This document shows positions 32,684 through 46,300 of a stretch of 64,000 nucleotides of DNA, one piece after another; the first letter of the stretch is position 1, and each line of letters begins with the position of its first letter. Origin of the DNA: Tanytarsus gracilentus (taxonomy: Eukaryota > Arthropoda > Insecta > Diptera > Chironomidae). The stretch lies in NCBI GenBank assembly GCA_038502055.1, contig JAXRKN010000038.1, forward strand, positions 3,782,001 to 3,846,000. Direction: 5' to 3'. The position numbers and the translations under genes are program-made. The notes beneath the pieces are model-generated. The model was not told the DNA's origin. It saw only the letters and a list, made by a program, of their open reading frames with translations, and did no database searches.

Positions 32684-32977
32684 TTAGCACTTAACGCGAG
32701 ATTTACTACGATTAAAATTTCTTCCTCTGCTCTTAGATCGTGTCCTTCCTCTTGACCGACTTCGACTTAATTCCAACTGACTTGATGCCTGCGCTTTTGT
32801 TTGATCTTCTGATTTAAAATAATTTTCATCTGAATAACGACAGTAAGGACATTTCCGACACGAACAATTTGAATGAAAAAAGTGACCGCATGGGAGGCGA
32901 ATTAAAGGCGATTTTGTTTCAAACTTCTCAAAGCAATCGGAACTATTTGACTTTAAATTTTGATCCTCTTGACTCAT
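32684..32977 (-). CDS. Small RING-like protein with C-terminal Arg/Ser tail (97 aa)
   Basis: Intact single-exon minus-strand frame, ATG at 32977 to stop at 32684. Residues about 14-47 match a RING-H2 core: DCFEKFE...LPCGHFFHSNC-SCRK-CPYCR, giving C2-C3-H4-H5-C6-C7-C8 with the usual CGHxFH and CPxC spacing. The position of the first zinc-binding Cys (three residues before DCF) is Ser, so the finger is incomplete. The last third is an Arg/Ser repeat (SRSRSRGRTRSKSRGR...) as in nuclear speckle or RNA-binding proteins. RING proteins are usually ubiquitin E3 ligases, but with one ligand missing, activity is doubtful. An AATAAA on the minus strand (32651-32646), about 33 nt past the stop, supports a real transcript. 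No intron or upstream exon was identified; it could be a young or retroposed gene, or the last exon of a longer one. Confidence 0.6.
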   Translation of the reverse strand: MSQEDQNLKSNSSDCFEKFETKSPLIRLPCGHFFHSNCSCRKCPYCRYSDENYFKSEDQTKAQASSQLELSRSRSRGRTRSKSRGRNFNRSKSRVKC

Positions 32978-35900
32978 TTTAAATTCAAAGTTTTCTTTGA
33001 TTATTAAAATTTTTTATGGGAAATCAAGAAAAAGAATTTTTCCAAATTCAGACACAAATAAAAATTTCCGTTAAAATATACATTTTAAAAATTATTTTTT
33101 TGTGTTCACATTTAGGATTTTTTGGAGTTTGTGTTTCAAAAAATTTCCATCCCCAATTTTTTGTTCGCAGAATTAATGAAAAATATTTTTTCAATTTTTT
33201 CCTCTATAGATTCAAGCACACCAAAAAAAAAGTTCAAGTGAAGCGATGGAATTCGTTGTCTATTCATAGTAATAGCGCTAGTTGTAACAAAGGCATGTGC
33301 ATGTACTTCCATCATTTTTCATTTTTTTTGTGTCTTTTCCATAAAGCTCATTCACATTATCCAATCTAGCCGGTTCTCGCCATCATCATCATCACCAGTT
33401 CTACAAATTTTTTTGAGGATATTTTTCCATTCCTTTTATTTTACAGCAATAGCAATAACACAAACGGCGATAGAGAAAAAAGGTTCAGGAACTCTCACAC
33501 TGTGTTTGATGTGAGAGCTGCAGAGATAAAAGCACAATCAACTTTTTTTTCAGTTTTTATATGCAATGTTCTATTATTGCAAGGTTTGAGTGAAAAAACC
33601 TTTTTCGTCCAACGGCTTCTTGTGCCTTAGTGTGTAAGGATAATAGCAAAATGAGTTTACTGAACAGTTACATCGAAAGTAAAGCGTTGAACTCTATGTG
33701 AGGATGTGTGTGGCAAAAGGCAAATGCTCTGCGTTCGGTTGGGCGGTTTTTTGGGAGGGAGGCGAGGAAGGCGTCGTTATCGTCGTCTGGGGTTAGGCGA
33801 TGGAGAAAGGGAAGCGAAGCATCATTATACGTTTACATAAAAAAATATACTTCTTTTTTTTCGGGGTTTAATATTGAGGCAGATCAGGAAAGCGAGAGAA
33901 TGAGAAAACATTTTCTCTGACGCTGCGTTTTTACCAACTCTCGAGTCTACTTATAGAAATGAAAATAAAAAAAGAGCAGACATAAACAGATGTGTGTATG
34001 TACGGTCGGAGAAAGGCAAAAATAAATCGATAAAGTTCGTCTGGCTTTTTTTATTCACTGAGCCTTTCGTTGTGGAGCAAAAATCCTTGTGCGTCCTTTT
34101 ATTTTTCTCCTTCAGACAACTCAAACATAAAAATGAGACATAATTTCAACTCTGAAAGTGACAAAAGTCATACATAAAATGCATCAGATTTCATTGTCTC
34201 TCGGAGAGAGTGTCATGTGGCTAGAAAATCTTCTTCAACTCATCATGATTGTGATAAGACAGCACCATGGCGATGCATTGTGTCTACTAAAATAAATATA
34301 TGAGAAAATATTTTATGAAATTTACTCTGATGGAAATTTCATGCAAACATCGCAGATAGAATTGTTTTTTGTAATTTGATGTTCACATCGCACTCATTTG
34401 ATGATGATGGCAGACAGCATATTTGCAGATTATTTGAACAGCAAAATCAATAGTCATCAAAAAATTGAATCAATTAAAAACGCACACGAGGGAAGTGGTG
34501 CAAATTTTTCTATTGCATTGATGCAAAATTCGTCAAATATAGCTGGAAATTTTAAATTTATTGTTCTCATTTTTTTTTAATATTTACTTAATTTATTTTT
34601 TAACTCGTTAGCAATATTGCAAGCACAAATGTCATCGAGCTCGTATGAATTTCAATATAAAACTATTTGAACGATGAAAAATTTGCGATTTTTCTTACCA
34701 TTAAAAGCGCGTGTTCATGACTCAATCAAATGTCTCGCATAAAAAATTCATTGCAATTCATCATGAATACGATGACATTTATGTGCGTTCATAATGGACA
34801 ATGCACACAAAAAAGCATCACTTAAAAAGTCAATAAAAGAGAGGACATACATCCTTCGTCGGTGTCGTGTCGCGCGTGCAAGCATTTGAATGATAATAGT
34901 CGAAAACTAGATAATTCATTGATGAATGAACAATAAATAAAAATCAAGTCGTGGCAGCTCAATTGAACGCCCTAAGCTGTCGCCGTATCGAGTGTGTGAT
35001 GCGAAAAGTGCAGCCTTTCATCACCATGCAATGACAGTATAATCAATTGTCAAACAATGGCAATTTGGCAATTTATCTCTCTATCCTCGGCACTATCGCG
35101 CGAAGTATTCTGCAACGGCTCTCGCTTCTCCCAAAAAAAACTGTCCCTCCGGAGTGGTTGTGGAAATTATTCACTTTTGTTCCCATGCATTGCATTTTTC
35201 TACATCCTATCCGCTATATTTCTCACACTCATCACACACACTTTGCATGGTGCCATTTCAACACCGAATGTCATATGCCTTTTTCGACTATGAAAAAAAA
35301 ATCTTCATGGTGAGATTTAATTTTTTTTTCTGCAGTCTAGTGTGTACTATTTCCGTGTACGTGTGCAAAATGCACTTGTGGCTATTTTTTCCAAATACAC
35401 ATCTCGATTTAAAAAAGGAAGAATTTTCTGATGATGATGGCATGCGGCACGTAGGATTTCATTACCCTCTCATGCTCTTGCGATGCGATTTTTACTGCAT
35501 CATTCACATCGAGAGGGCTCATCGCACTATGAAAAAAAATATAAAGGAGAAAATCATCGTAAACATGCATATGCAATAGAGAGAGCATCGTGTGATAGCA
35601 GAAATTTCCCAATAAGAAAATATTTTTTGACATTAACTAGAGCACCATTAAAGTTCAAGTTATTATTTTCAATAAATTGAATTTCAAACTTAAAAAATTT
35701 TAATTTTTGATTGGTGATTTTTAAAATTAGAGAAAATCTCATTCACCACCTGGGATCATCCCTCATAGCTTGCACAAAAAAATCATTCGCGAAATCTACA
35801 CACATTGCAACTGCGGACGGTCAGAGAGGAGTCAAGCTATCAACGCGATACGAGTGCATGGGAAAAACAATATTTATGGGAACAATTAAGCCTAATTGCT

Positions 35901-38900
35901 TCAATTTGATAGGCAATTTTTCATCGTTCTGCTGCTGCCGCACTTTTTTTCGTATTTATTTGGAATCCGCAGACATGACGTTTTTATGCACTTGTGATGA
36001 GCACTCGGTAGATAGAGAACTGACTTTACATGTTTTGATATAAGTGGTGACTTCATTCATAATTGAAATATGTGCGATACAAACAGGACGATGATGACGG
36101 CGAGATGGAAAGCCGCGGCTTGAGTGCATTTTCATTTGATGCAATTATCTTGTTTCCACACTTTTTTATCCTCCTCGCACTTGTTGTGTCACTAGATTTT
36201 TCTTGTGAAAGGTAAATTAATTTTTTTTGTTAAAAAAGATGAGAATATGAAAAATCTCAATCTATATTCTCGCATGTCTAAGCAGAAAAACCAATTTTTA
36301 TCGTTGCTATAGGTTGATTAAAATCGAATGTGTGGACGAGATGAAAAAATGAAATGGAAAAATAGAGAAGAGATATTGGACAAAGACAAATGATTGTATA
36401 TCGAGGACATCGAGTGATGGAGTGGAGGAAATAAATTTTTCCTATTTTTAATTCTTTTTTTTTCTAATCTCTCTGTGCATCGACGTGTCTATGTGAAGAA
36501 AATTCGGTTTAGTCGGAGGAGGAAAATTGTTTTTTTTTATTTGTATTTAAAAGAAGAATTTAAAATTTTAATTTAATTTGCATTTTTAAAGTTTTTCATT
36601 CTTAAATAATTCTGTTAAAATTTTAAATATTTAGGTGAGAAAAATGAAGAAAAGAAAACAATTTTATGAAGCTTGTTATTATCCAAAACCAACCTGTATC
36701 CATGACTTCACTTCACTTCACTTCAAGGGACTTTTCATAAGATTCAATTTCATTAATTTTCCTCCAACCCTCATAAACTCATTTTCCAACGAAACTTTTT
36801 GCACACCAAAAAGATGGAAGTGTGAGAAAATGCAAGTAAACAAATTTATCACTGTCATAATATTTTGAAAGATAGCTTTTTCGTACAAAAATATTTTTTA
36901 GTTTATGCTCATAAAGAAAGCGAGAAAGAAAAATATTTCAGCGATATTGCATGTCAAGAAGCTTTTTTTAAAAAACATTATTGAGTGTTAATCAATAACA
37001 TGAGATTTGAGTTGGCATTACCAACAAAGTAAGAAAGTTTTTTAAAAATATTACTGTCGATCATTCAAAAAAAGAAAACGAACAAAGAAATTTTACAATT
37101 TTATTTTAAAACATCAAGAATTACAAAAATATTTTTTAAAAAATCTAATAGAAAATTTTCCGAGAAACTCAAACTTTTAAAAAAGCGCACTTAAACGACT
37201 TTCAAAGAGAAGAAGAAAAAAATTTACTGCCATTAAGCGAAGGCTGCAGCGGAGAGTATGGGTGAGGCATCCCATTTGAGAATTTTCAGAAGCTGATGGA
37301 ATAACGTCGTGTCAAGGAAAATTATTTTTATGGCCCTTTCTTCGTGCGGTGCTTGATAAATTTTTATAGTTTTTTCCACTGCACATTTTACATTCTTCTC
37401 GTCTTATTGCACAGCATAGACGGAAGCGGGTATAAAAAGCTCTTTTTCGTGTACACATAAAAAAGAGAGTTTCGCTTCGAGGAGAGAATGAAGAAAATTT
37501 TTCACACTGCACACAAGCTTGACAACCCCCAAAAGAATTTCCTTTGCCTTGCTCCCATATACACTCATTGCATTTTTGCTCTAAAAAAGTTATGGTTATA
37601 ACCATTTATTATATTTTTTCTCATTCCTCTCGATCTTTGTTGTTGATGGTGAATTGAAAATGGCAGCAGCAGGAGCATTGCCCAAAGTTCCATCATTCTT
37701 TCATGTCAGCCTTTCTCTCACATACACACACACACATTTACTCCATCACGAACTGCATCCTATTTTATTTTTCGTACATTAATCTCAATTCATTTTATAT
37801 TCAGTCCCACACTCAAATTTCCACCCCTTTGAGCGCAAAAATAACCTCCGACAATCTCCTTGAAAAGCATGAGGAGGACGATTGTGGGTGGCAGCGGTGG
37901 GAAAGATGATAAATTACTGTTTTTAGGGTAAACACGAAAAAAAAGATATGAAAAATGCACAAGACAGGCGAGCGAGTGAATTCTATCTGCTGCAGCTCAA
38001 AAGAACGCTGTAACATGAAACTTTTCTATACCATCGAGCGAAAGAGAGACGACAACGATGACGCTATGCAGGTTTTCGAGAAATGCTTGTGTGACAGTAT
38101 GAAATAAATAATTTATGTGTCAACCGAATTTTCTTGTTGTTTGTTTCCTTCTTTTTCACTCGATGTGCATCCCTGCTTCACTTCTTGATTGAAATTGATG
38201 AGAATGCAGGATAGGAAAAAAAATCAAGGGAATTTTGTTACATGATAAAGTGAATATGTTGTGAGTTTTAGATGCTTGTGGAGGAGGAAAATACTGCAAA
38301 TTCATCCACAATCAATTTTTCATCATGCCATGGTCGGAAACTTAAAAAAACTTTTGAGTGATTTTGAAATTTTCAAAAATTAATAAAAAACTCTGTAAGT
38401 AGTTTTTTTGAATTAAAATTACATCATTAAACTTTATCACTTCTTAAAATGAACCTTTTAAATTTAAAGCGTTGAATAAAATATCCAGGAAGGAATAAAG
38501 AATTTACAACTTATTTCTTCAAATGTTTTTAAAATTCCTCCCACGACACGATGATAAAATTTTCTAGCTCCACAAAAAAAAGCCATTTCCTACTCTAAAA
38601 ACTACTAAAATATCGCTAAGAGCAAAGAACGAAAGCGTGAGGGAAAAAAACTAGAGACAAAATGTTTGACTTGCATATTTTTACGTCGTAAAGTAGATCA
38701 CGTTAGAGTTTCACGTCTTACCCAACGCCTTGGCAGTGTTATTAATTTTTATCATCATTATCTCGTTTCCTCTTTTTCTTCCATCACTTAGTTTATTTTG
38801 TGTACGTAATTTTTGAAAGGAAAAATCATTATCATTATCTTCTTATATCTTACACACTTTGTGTACTTTCAAAACCATAATCTGCTCCCGAAAATAGAAA

Positions 38901-41900
38901 TTGAGAGAGTGAGTGAGAAGATTTAAGTGGGTTGCAATGTGAGGTTAACGATGCAGCATACACATTTGCATACTAAATGCGATGTAAAAATATCTGACTT
39001 TAAGTAGAGCTCTACGGATAAAATTATTCGTCTTTATCACGTGTTCAATCTCCTTGGTGAAATGTTTTTATATGATGGAAGTAGCAAAGTTCATGTGGAT
39101 TTAAAAAATAATAATTTTTGAGCTTAACGTCGTTTGAAAGTTAATTGGAGCTTTTCTTATCTAATGATGCAAATGAAGATTTTTTTGCAAAAAATTTAAA
39201 AAAAAATCCGTTAAAATTTAAAATCATTTTCGATTATTAAATTTTTTAAAAATTTCTAACCCTTGATTTTTTCCCTACAATAACGCACTTTGGATAATGA
39301 TGCGATGATGCAAATGTGTAACATTATCTCTTTATGCATTATCATTCTAACAGCAAACATCTTCAAACACATGTGTGCATACGAAACATTAAAAGAGGGA
39401 AATGCATATGCAAAAAAAAAAGGATTTTCAAGAGTGTTGATGTAACGTGCATAATTAACTCTTGAGACTGCTTTCAATGAGTGACGATATGATGATGATG
39501 ATGGTAAAAGATGCACAAAATGTGCATGTATAAGTTTTTCCGTCTCATTCATGCAAAATTATCCTTCGCATGCAACATAATTGATTGCATTGTGAGCAAG
39601 AAGAAGCTTATGCTGAGCCAGTGAGCAAACAAAAATTTCTTGATCGTTAATTTTTTTGGAAATAAAATTTATTATGAGATGTTTTTCTTCTTCTATGTAT
39701 GCCAATGCGATTCAATGCTCTCGCCTTCGAGAGAGAGAAAATTCTTTGGAAAAAATAATATAATATTTTATGATGACGACAGTGACATAAACTTGTGAGC
39801 TTCATTTCTGCTCGCAAAATGAAAATTTTCTGATGTTTGCCGATTTGAAGTGCATACAAAAAAAACGCAAGCTACGAACGAAAGAATATTGAGGACAAAA
39901 AACTTTGGCGTGGTTGTGGGAAAAGTCAACTCGAGGACAAATGGAGGACGGTCGGGTGACGATGGTGGTGGGTTTCATTGCAAATTTTTGTTATTTTCTC
40001 CCACTCACTCCGTGCACTCGGGAGTGTGTTACGTGTTGGTGCGAGAAGTACACAACTTTTCCATTTCTCCTGCACATACTCACTTGCAACTTAAAGCAAA
40101 AAAAGCATTAACATTTTTTCACATTGCACTCACACAACTGCATTGTTATTCGTTTCTTCGTCATTTCCCATCTACGACGAAGAAGCTCTTACGACTCCAA
40201 CAATTGAGCTCAGCTGACGTGAAATTTTCAGCAGCATTGAGGGTTGAAAAATAATTGTGTTTCATAAAAAAAACTTTTCCAAGGCAAAATCTCTCATTTT
40301 ACTTTTATCCTTGTACTGCATAGTAAAAACTCTCTCTCACTGAACTAGAACAATGCTCGTATAATGCTCTGACATTATGAAAAGGAGAGAAGCAATGAGA
40401 GAGAAAGAAAATGAGGTTACGATTAATTATGAGGGAAAAAAATATGATGAACTTCTACATGAACAACACAAATACCATTACCGGTGCAATGATCTTGCTC
40501 AAGTTTATTTCAATGTTATTAGAATACCTAGAGCTGCATGTGAAACATATCCTTGTAACCTTTATCAATGCCTTTGAACTAAACTCTAACGTCAGTGTCA
40601 GTTAAATGACCGAATGAGAAGCTCCGCGCTAAATTTCAACGTGAATGTAACAAAGAAAAAAAAGTATCCATGACCTAATGTAATAATCCTCATAATGATA
40701 TGATATGGAAGTGAAAAAACATCACTTTGAATGTGTTGTAATCTTTTCTTCTTTTCGGAAATATTCTTTTTCGCTCTTTTTTTTCGGGTTAAGATTTTGT
40801 ACAACATTGTAAGCGTCGAAGAAGATGAAAATGGAGAAAGAGAAAAAAGAATTTCTTGCAGCACTTGATGTCAGTTTCAAGCTAAGAAATATTTTGCGCA
40901 GCAAATTTCGTGTATGTACGCTGCTTCTTGAGATATGTTCTTCTTTTTTTGTGAGAGAATTTACTTTTTACACCATGACCTATCCAAAATGTCTTATGTT
41001 GGCGTATGACGACGTTTTCGAGCAGTCGACTTTCTTTGAAAGGTGAAGGAAATTTTTTTAATTAAATTAAATTATTTTTGATTAAAGTTTAGTTAAAAAA
41101 GAAAACCCATCAATAATCAGAGCGTTGCAAACTTTCCAATTTTCTCGACTGTCCCATGCAGACTCAAAAAACTTTCCTATTTGAATTGTAAATTTTAATT
41201 TTGGTTAGATTCTATTTGTTCTAACCACACACAGCACGGTCGTTGTCTATATCTTCCACTCATGTCCCTCCAATTCCAGGCTTTTTTTAGAATAGATAGA
41301 GAATATTAAAAAGTCTCTTCTGCTTCATATGACATTTTTCCACTCTATTCTCCGCTATCGCTCGCCTCTCGAGGATATCGACGCCATATATATACATTCA
41401 AATTTCACTCAGGAGATTGCTTTTAAAAAAATTATTATGTTTAAACCTATAACGAAACGAATGCTGGAAAAAAATGAATGTTATTTTGCGCACATGTCCT
41501 AACATCATGCTAACTCTTTCAGGAATATACATCCATAGAGCAAATATACAGAATCCCAGGCAATACCTTTGGAAAAATGTTGTGTTATGTTTTATTTTTT
41601 TAGAGCTCTCTTTTCTTCTCCTCTGCCTGAGCAATTTTTTTTGTCTATACGGGAGTCGTGCAACATTGGATTATTTATGAATTTTTTGCATGATATTTCT
41701 TCTCCTCATCGTCTCTTCGAGTCCGTTCAGTCTCGAGGCTGTTATGGGAAATGAAAAGACTCATGCATTGGAGCTGAAGCTGTACAGCTTGAAGAAGAAC
41801 AATAAAAATAGCAGAACAAACTCTTTTTTTAGAGGAATGTGTGCATAAGCTGCTCCTGCTCTAGTCACATCGAGATGAATTTACAATTTTTGCTTATTCT

Positions 41901-43200
41901 TCACATTTTCCCTCTGAGTCCGGAAATTTTCCAATTTCTAAATGAACAACGATAGTTTGTGTGTGCTGTGTAAAATCTACAAAAAAAAGTGGGATGAAAA
42001 AAAATCCAATAACCGATTGCTCTTACGCTATTAATTTTCACTCGATGTGAGCTTTCCAATTTTCATCGTGAGGCACTTGATGGCTATGAGGGGGAGAGCA
42101 AACGAATTCGGGAGGGAGAGGATGTCTGACGAGATATGGGAAAAGACACAGCGGAAGAAAATATTGATTTTTTTCATTAATTTTTTATGATATTCCTTGA
42201 AGCTTGTGCACGATGCTGTGCATTTTATCCTGAAAGCATGAGAAGAAAAACAGGTAAAAGCGTTGTTCAAAATAAATAAACATAAATTTCATTCTTGCAG
42301 ACGATAATCAAAGAGCACATAAAAACAGCTTTTGCTCCTTTTATCGTAAAAACTTCTGACATTTTCCGAGTGCAATTACCAAGCTTGCAACGAGAAATTT
42401 GCCGTGTAATGATCCGGAACGATCAAAAATTATTCTGTTTTGTTCAATAACAATTGAATTTTATTACACTTTTTTCTGAATGCTAGAAAATTCGTTTAAA
42501 TTTCAAATTTTTAATCACATGTTGGATTTTTATATAGCAAAAATTTTCATTCATAAAACTTTAAAACGAAACTATCACATATTAAATGAACTTATGTATA
42601 CATAATTTGCTTCCCTTGAAAAGAAACTTTTCTATCCCCATTTTTACAGCTTTTCAGTCATCCACCATTTTCATCCCACATCACGTTCATCTTTCTCACT
42701 CTCGCTCGGTTGCGAAAAAAAACTTTTTCATCAAAAATCGTGTGCAGTAGTGTTTGAAAGCTTTCCCAAAATAAAAAACTTTTAACTGCATTGGTATTGG
42801 TTGCACTTGATGTGTAGATGTAAGTGCAAAACTTTTTTTTTCGCTTTCATCTTCGATATTTTCATCGTGCTTTTTTCATACATTGAAATGTAACGAAAAC
42901 TTTTTTCAGCTTCTCTTCTATTGATTGAATTAATTAATGTGAGCATAATTGAGGATTTTGACGCATCGCAACCACAGGATGAAGTTTGCGAGAGAGAAAA
43001 AAGTTATCCGATGACCAAATAAGGAAGACAAGCCAGTGAAAAAGGACGAAAAAAGGAATTGACCGACGCATGAACACAAAAGAATGAAGCGTAGATGCCG
43101 AGAGTCGAAAAGAGAGCGAGAGAACTGATGTGTGTATATTTTTCTCGTTCAATTTTCAGCGTTTGTACACTAACGTGTGCGCTGCATACACTTTTTGTTT
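32978..43200. other. 10-kb non-coding tract
   Basis: No supported gene on either strand. AT-rich; contains a short CA run near 37722-37736 and many ATGCA/TGCAT, GAGAGA and CATCAT words. Open frames of 60-140 codons exist (e.g. 35154-35579) but are rich in Phe/His/Cys, overlap one another in several frames and show no domain. Confidence 0.5.
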
Positions 43201-43391
43201 GTTTTCCGTTGCACACACAATATAGCTTCGATGCATTTTTGTTGTTGCGTTGTGTATGCACTTAAATGTATAGATGGGTATTTTTCGATGCAAACACCAA
43301 CACGATGTGCACGGAGAAGCCACACCCTTTGACTGAATCGGATTGGTTGGTGATTGTAAAAGTTGGAAAAAAAGGTCCAAATCAATTACAA
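43201..43391 (+). repeat. Diverged non-coding duplicate, copy A
   Basis: Begins GTTTTCCGTTGCACACACAA and ends GGTCCAAATCAATTACA. It aligns co-linearly with 53668-53846 through shared blocks: GCACACACAATAT, GTTGTTGCGTT, ATAGATGG, AAGCCACACCCTTTG, ATTGGTT, GATTGTAA and TCCAAATCAATTACA. Weaker similarity extends upstream (CGACGCATGAACA near 43064 against TGACGCATGAACA near 53562). Confidence 0.7.
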
Positions 43392-46300
43392 TGTGATACG
43401 AACAAAATCCATACGTACTTTTTACTTTTCTCTCGCAGCCGGAATGACGTTCGTGTGAAAAATGATAATTTATCAACTCTAATGCGATTAATTGAGTTAA
43501 ATTTATAGCGCCATGGAATTATTTCAAAGTTTTTATTTTCTGCGAAGAGAAAAATTTTCTCGCACCGCCAAAAATATTTGCAACTTTTCCTCAACTATTT
43601 TTCACATTGTTAACCAACTTTCGCATCATATTAATTGAATTTAAATTCTACGAAGGCTTTTAAAAATATCAAAGCCATAAATTAACTTCGCGGGAATTTT
43701 GTTTTTGCAGAGTGTCAAGAGACAATTAGCGTCATATAACGTAAACAGCATAGAAATGAAATCCAATTAATTCCTTTTTTTCTACGTTCACACAAAATGC
43801 ATTCGAGAAGCGTAAGAATCATTATTTTTATGCAATATGATCGTTGTCACATATGATTTGATGGTGCAACTCTTAATTTATTTATGTGTCGGTCAACTCA
43901 AGTAAACCGTGCAACTTTTCAATGTGGTAGGATTAAAAACTTTTAATTTATTTTTGAAAATTGAAAGTTGATTTTTTAACCTCAAAATTGAAAGTTAAAT
44001 TATTTTAATCTAAAATTAAGAATTTATTTTATTTTAACTAAAAATTAAAGCAATCCAGGTTGTCCTGTAACTTCATCGTTCTCACTCGCAACACATTGTC
44101 CGCTCCACAAATGTGTGAGGTAATTTAATAGAATTCTGTAATTTATGCCCTCGCCAAAGTGTTTTATGACCCGTTTCTTCATAATTGCTATTCGCCTCTT
44201 CGTCTTTGATTTGTGAAAAATTTGGTGTCTCAGCAGAAACAGAAAAAAAGTTTCATTTCCTAGAATATTAATGGATTGCCTGCATGCACTCGAAATAAAA
44301 GTGCTTAGGTTACACACGATATTGCATTGCAATAATTCTATGAAGTGCGACCCGTGCAATTTGAAACTAAACAATTTATTTTTTGCTCTCGTTTTTTTCT
44401 TCGCAGAGCAAAAAAATATATTAAAATTTAATAAAATAAAATGTGACAGATCGACAGGCGATTACGCATTGTAAATAAACTCATGAATGTGAACTTCATG
44501 CATATTTTTTATTCTTTATTTTGAGAGAACTTTTTTCGACCGAAATTGTCCGTTCCCATGTCTGTTTATTCTCTTGCCTTCTCCTCTTCCTTTTCAGAAG
44601 CTTGTTTTTCACTTTAAAATTGATTTATGATACCAGATTGTCTTATTATTTTTAATTCCCTTCGTTTTTTTTTCGCTCTTTTCCTCCTGAAATCCAAAAC
44701 GAGCCGAAGAAAAGGCATGAAGATAGTTTTTTGGAGAGAAGCCATGCACTTGCGTTTTCATGCGCAATTAAAGGTACTCGAGCTCGAGCTCATTCTCTCT
44801 CGCGCGAATTTTTAAGGAGCCTCTCGTGCACGCTGGCTGTGTTGCTATGATAATAAAACAAATCGCTCATGAGCGAGTAATTAAAACACGATGCATGTGA
44901 GCATGCATCTTTATCGTGAAGTAACTCATTGTTTTTCAAGAGAGTGAACGTATATTGTAGCTCTTTTAAGATAATTAACAATAATTTTCCTCTAATTAGT
45001 TCAGCCCACAAAATCAGTTTCACTAAAATCATCAGCCTGTAAAATTCTTTAATCTTTTCAATGCTCTCATTACGTTATGCTCAACCCACTGAACAAAACA
45101 TTTTAAAATTTTATTTTTAATTCTGAAAGTTTTTTTTTTAAATAATTCAATTTAATTTTTCCATCCCACAGCAATTGAATCACTGCCCGGTGGGAGCATC
45201 CACATGCATATTATAATCTTAACAAATGTTTTTAAAAGCGAAGCTTATCGTGGTGAAAGAGAGCAATCGTGGATAGGGCACTATGAGCCATACCGTATAT
45301 TGGCGAGGCAAAAAAAAGAGGACGTGAGGGCAACAATCGAATAAATTTTGTATAATACTCTTTATTTTTGCAATGCCCTATGTTAATACTTTACTGCGCG
45401 ACTTTTGCTGATTTTGTAATCAAAATTCATGGCTCACGCAGCAAATAATCGTGCGCACTAAATTTCCAATGTGGAAGGTTTTATAAAAGGCAAAACAACA
45501 AGTTCCCATCGACAACGTCTACAGTTTACTCTTTTTTCCTCTTCTTTCTTTTCGTTGGCGGTTTAAATTCGTGATTTGTGATATATGAGGAAAAAATCAT
45601 TAAACTGCTTTTCCTAAGTAAGTGCGATAACGTCGTAGAGGCAATGAACATTTGTTCGAGCTCTTTACAAGTGTAATTTTAATGTTACCTCATTTAATTG
45701 CCTCGTTGTTTATTTGCTTGCATTTCAGTAATTTGTTGTGAGTCAAAATAACTGATAACGACGTTGCCGATGGTTCTATTGACCTTTTCTCCACTCAATT
45801 GCTTCATTTCTGCTTTCTCTTCTCGAAGCCGTTTAGAGACGACAACGAAGAATCTTTCTAGGAAACTTTTTTTTTCGTTCAACCATTAATTGACTATCGA
45901 ATATATATATTTTTTTTACAAGCCAATTAAACTGTTTTTCCTCTTCTGTGGTGCTGATAATTATTATAAGCATGGTTTTATAAAGAGTGCACTTTAAGGC
46001 TGATGATCTCGAATTTTCATGAGATCAAATGCATTTTTTCTAGTGCAAATTTTAGCAGGGCTGTAGAAATATCCAAAAACTTAATGTATTTTGTGAAAAA
46101 AAAACTAAAACATTCTGGAACGTATTAAAATACAAAAAAAATAATTTAAGCTCTATTTAAGAGAAAATGCATTTTAAAAATGAAAAAAAAATTGATTGCT
46201 TTGACATATATTTATTAATTTTAAGGATTTGAACCTTCATTTTCACAATTTTGTACAATATTTACTAAAAATTTAATTGTAAAATTTGTCTTAAACTCCT

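Noticed and set aside
35154..35579. 141-codon plus-strand frame with neighbouring overlapping frames
   Set aside because: Composition driven by TTTT/CAT words, several frames open together, no recognisable fold.
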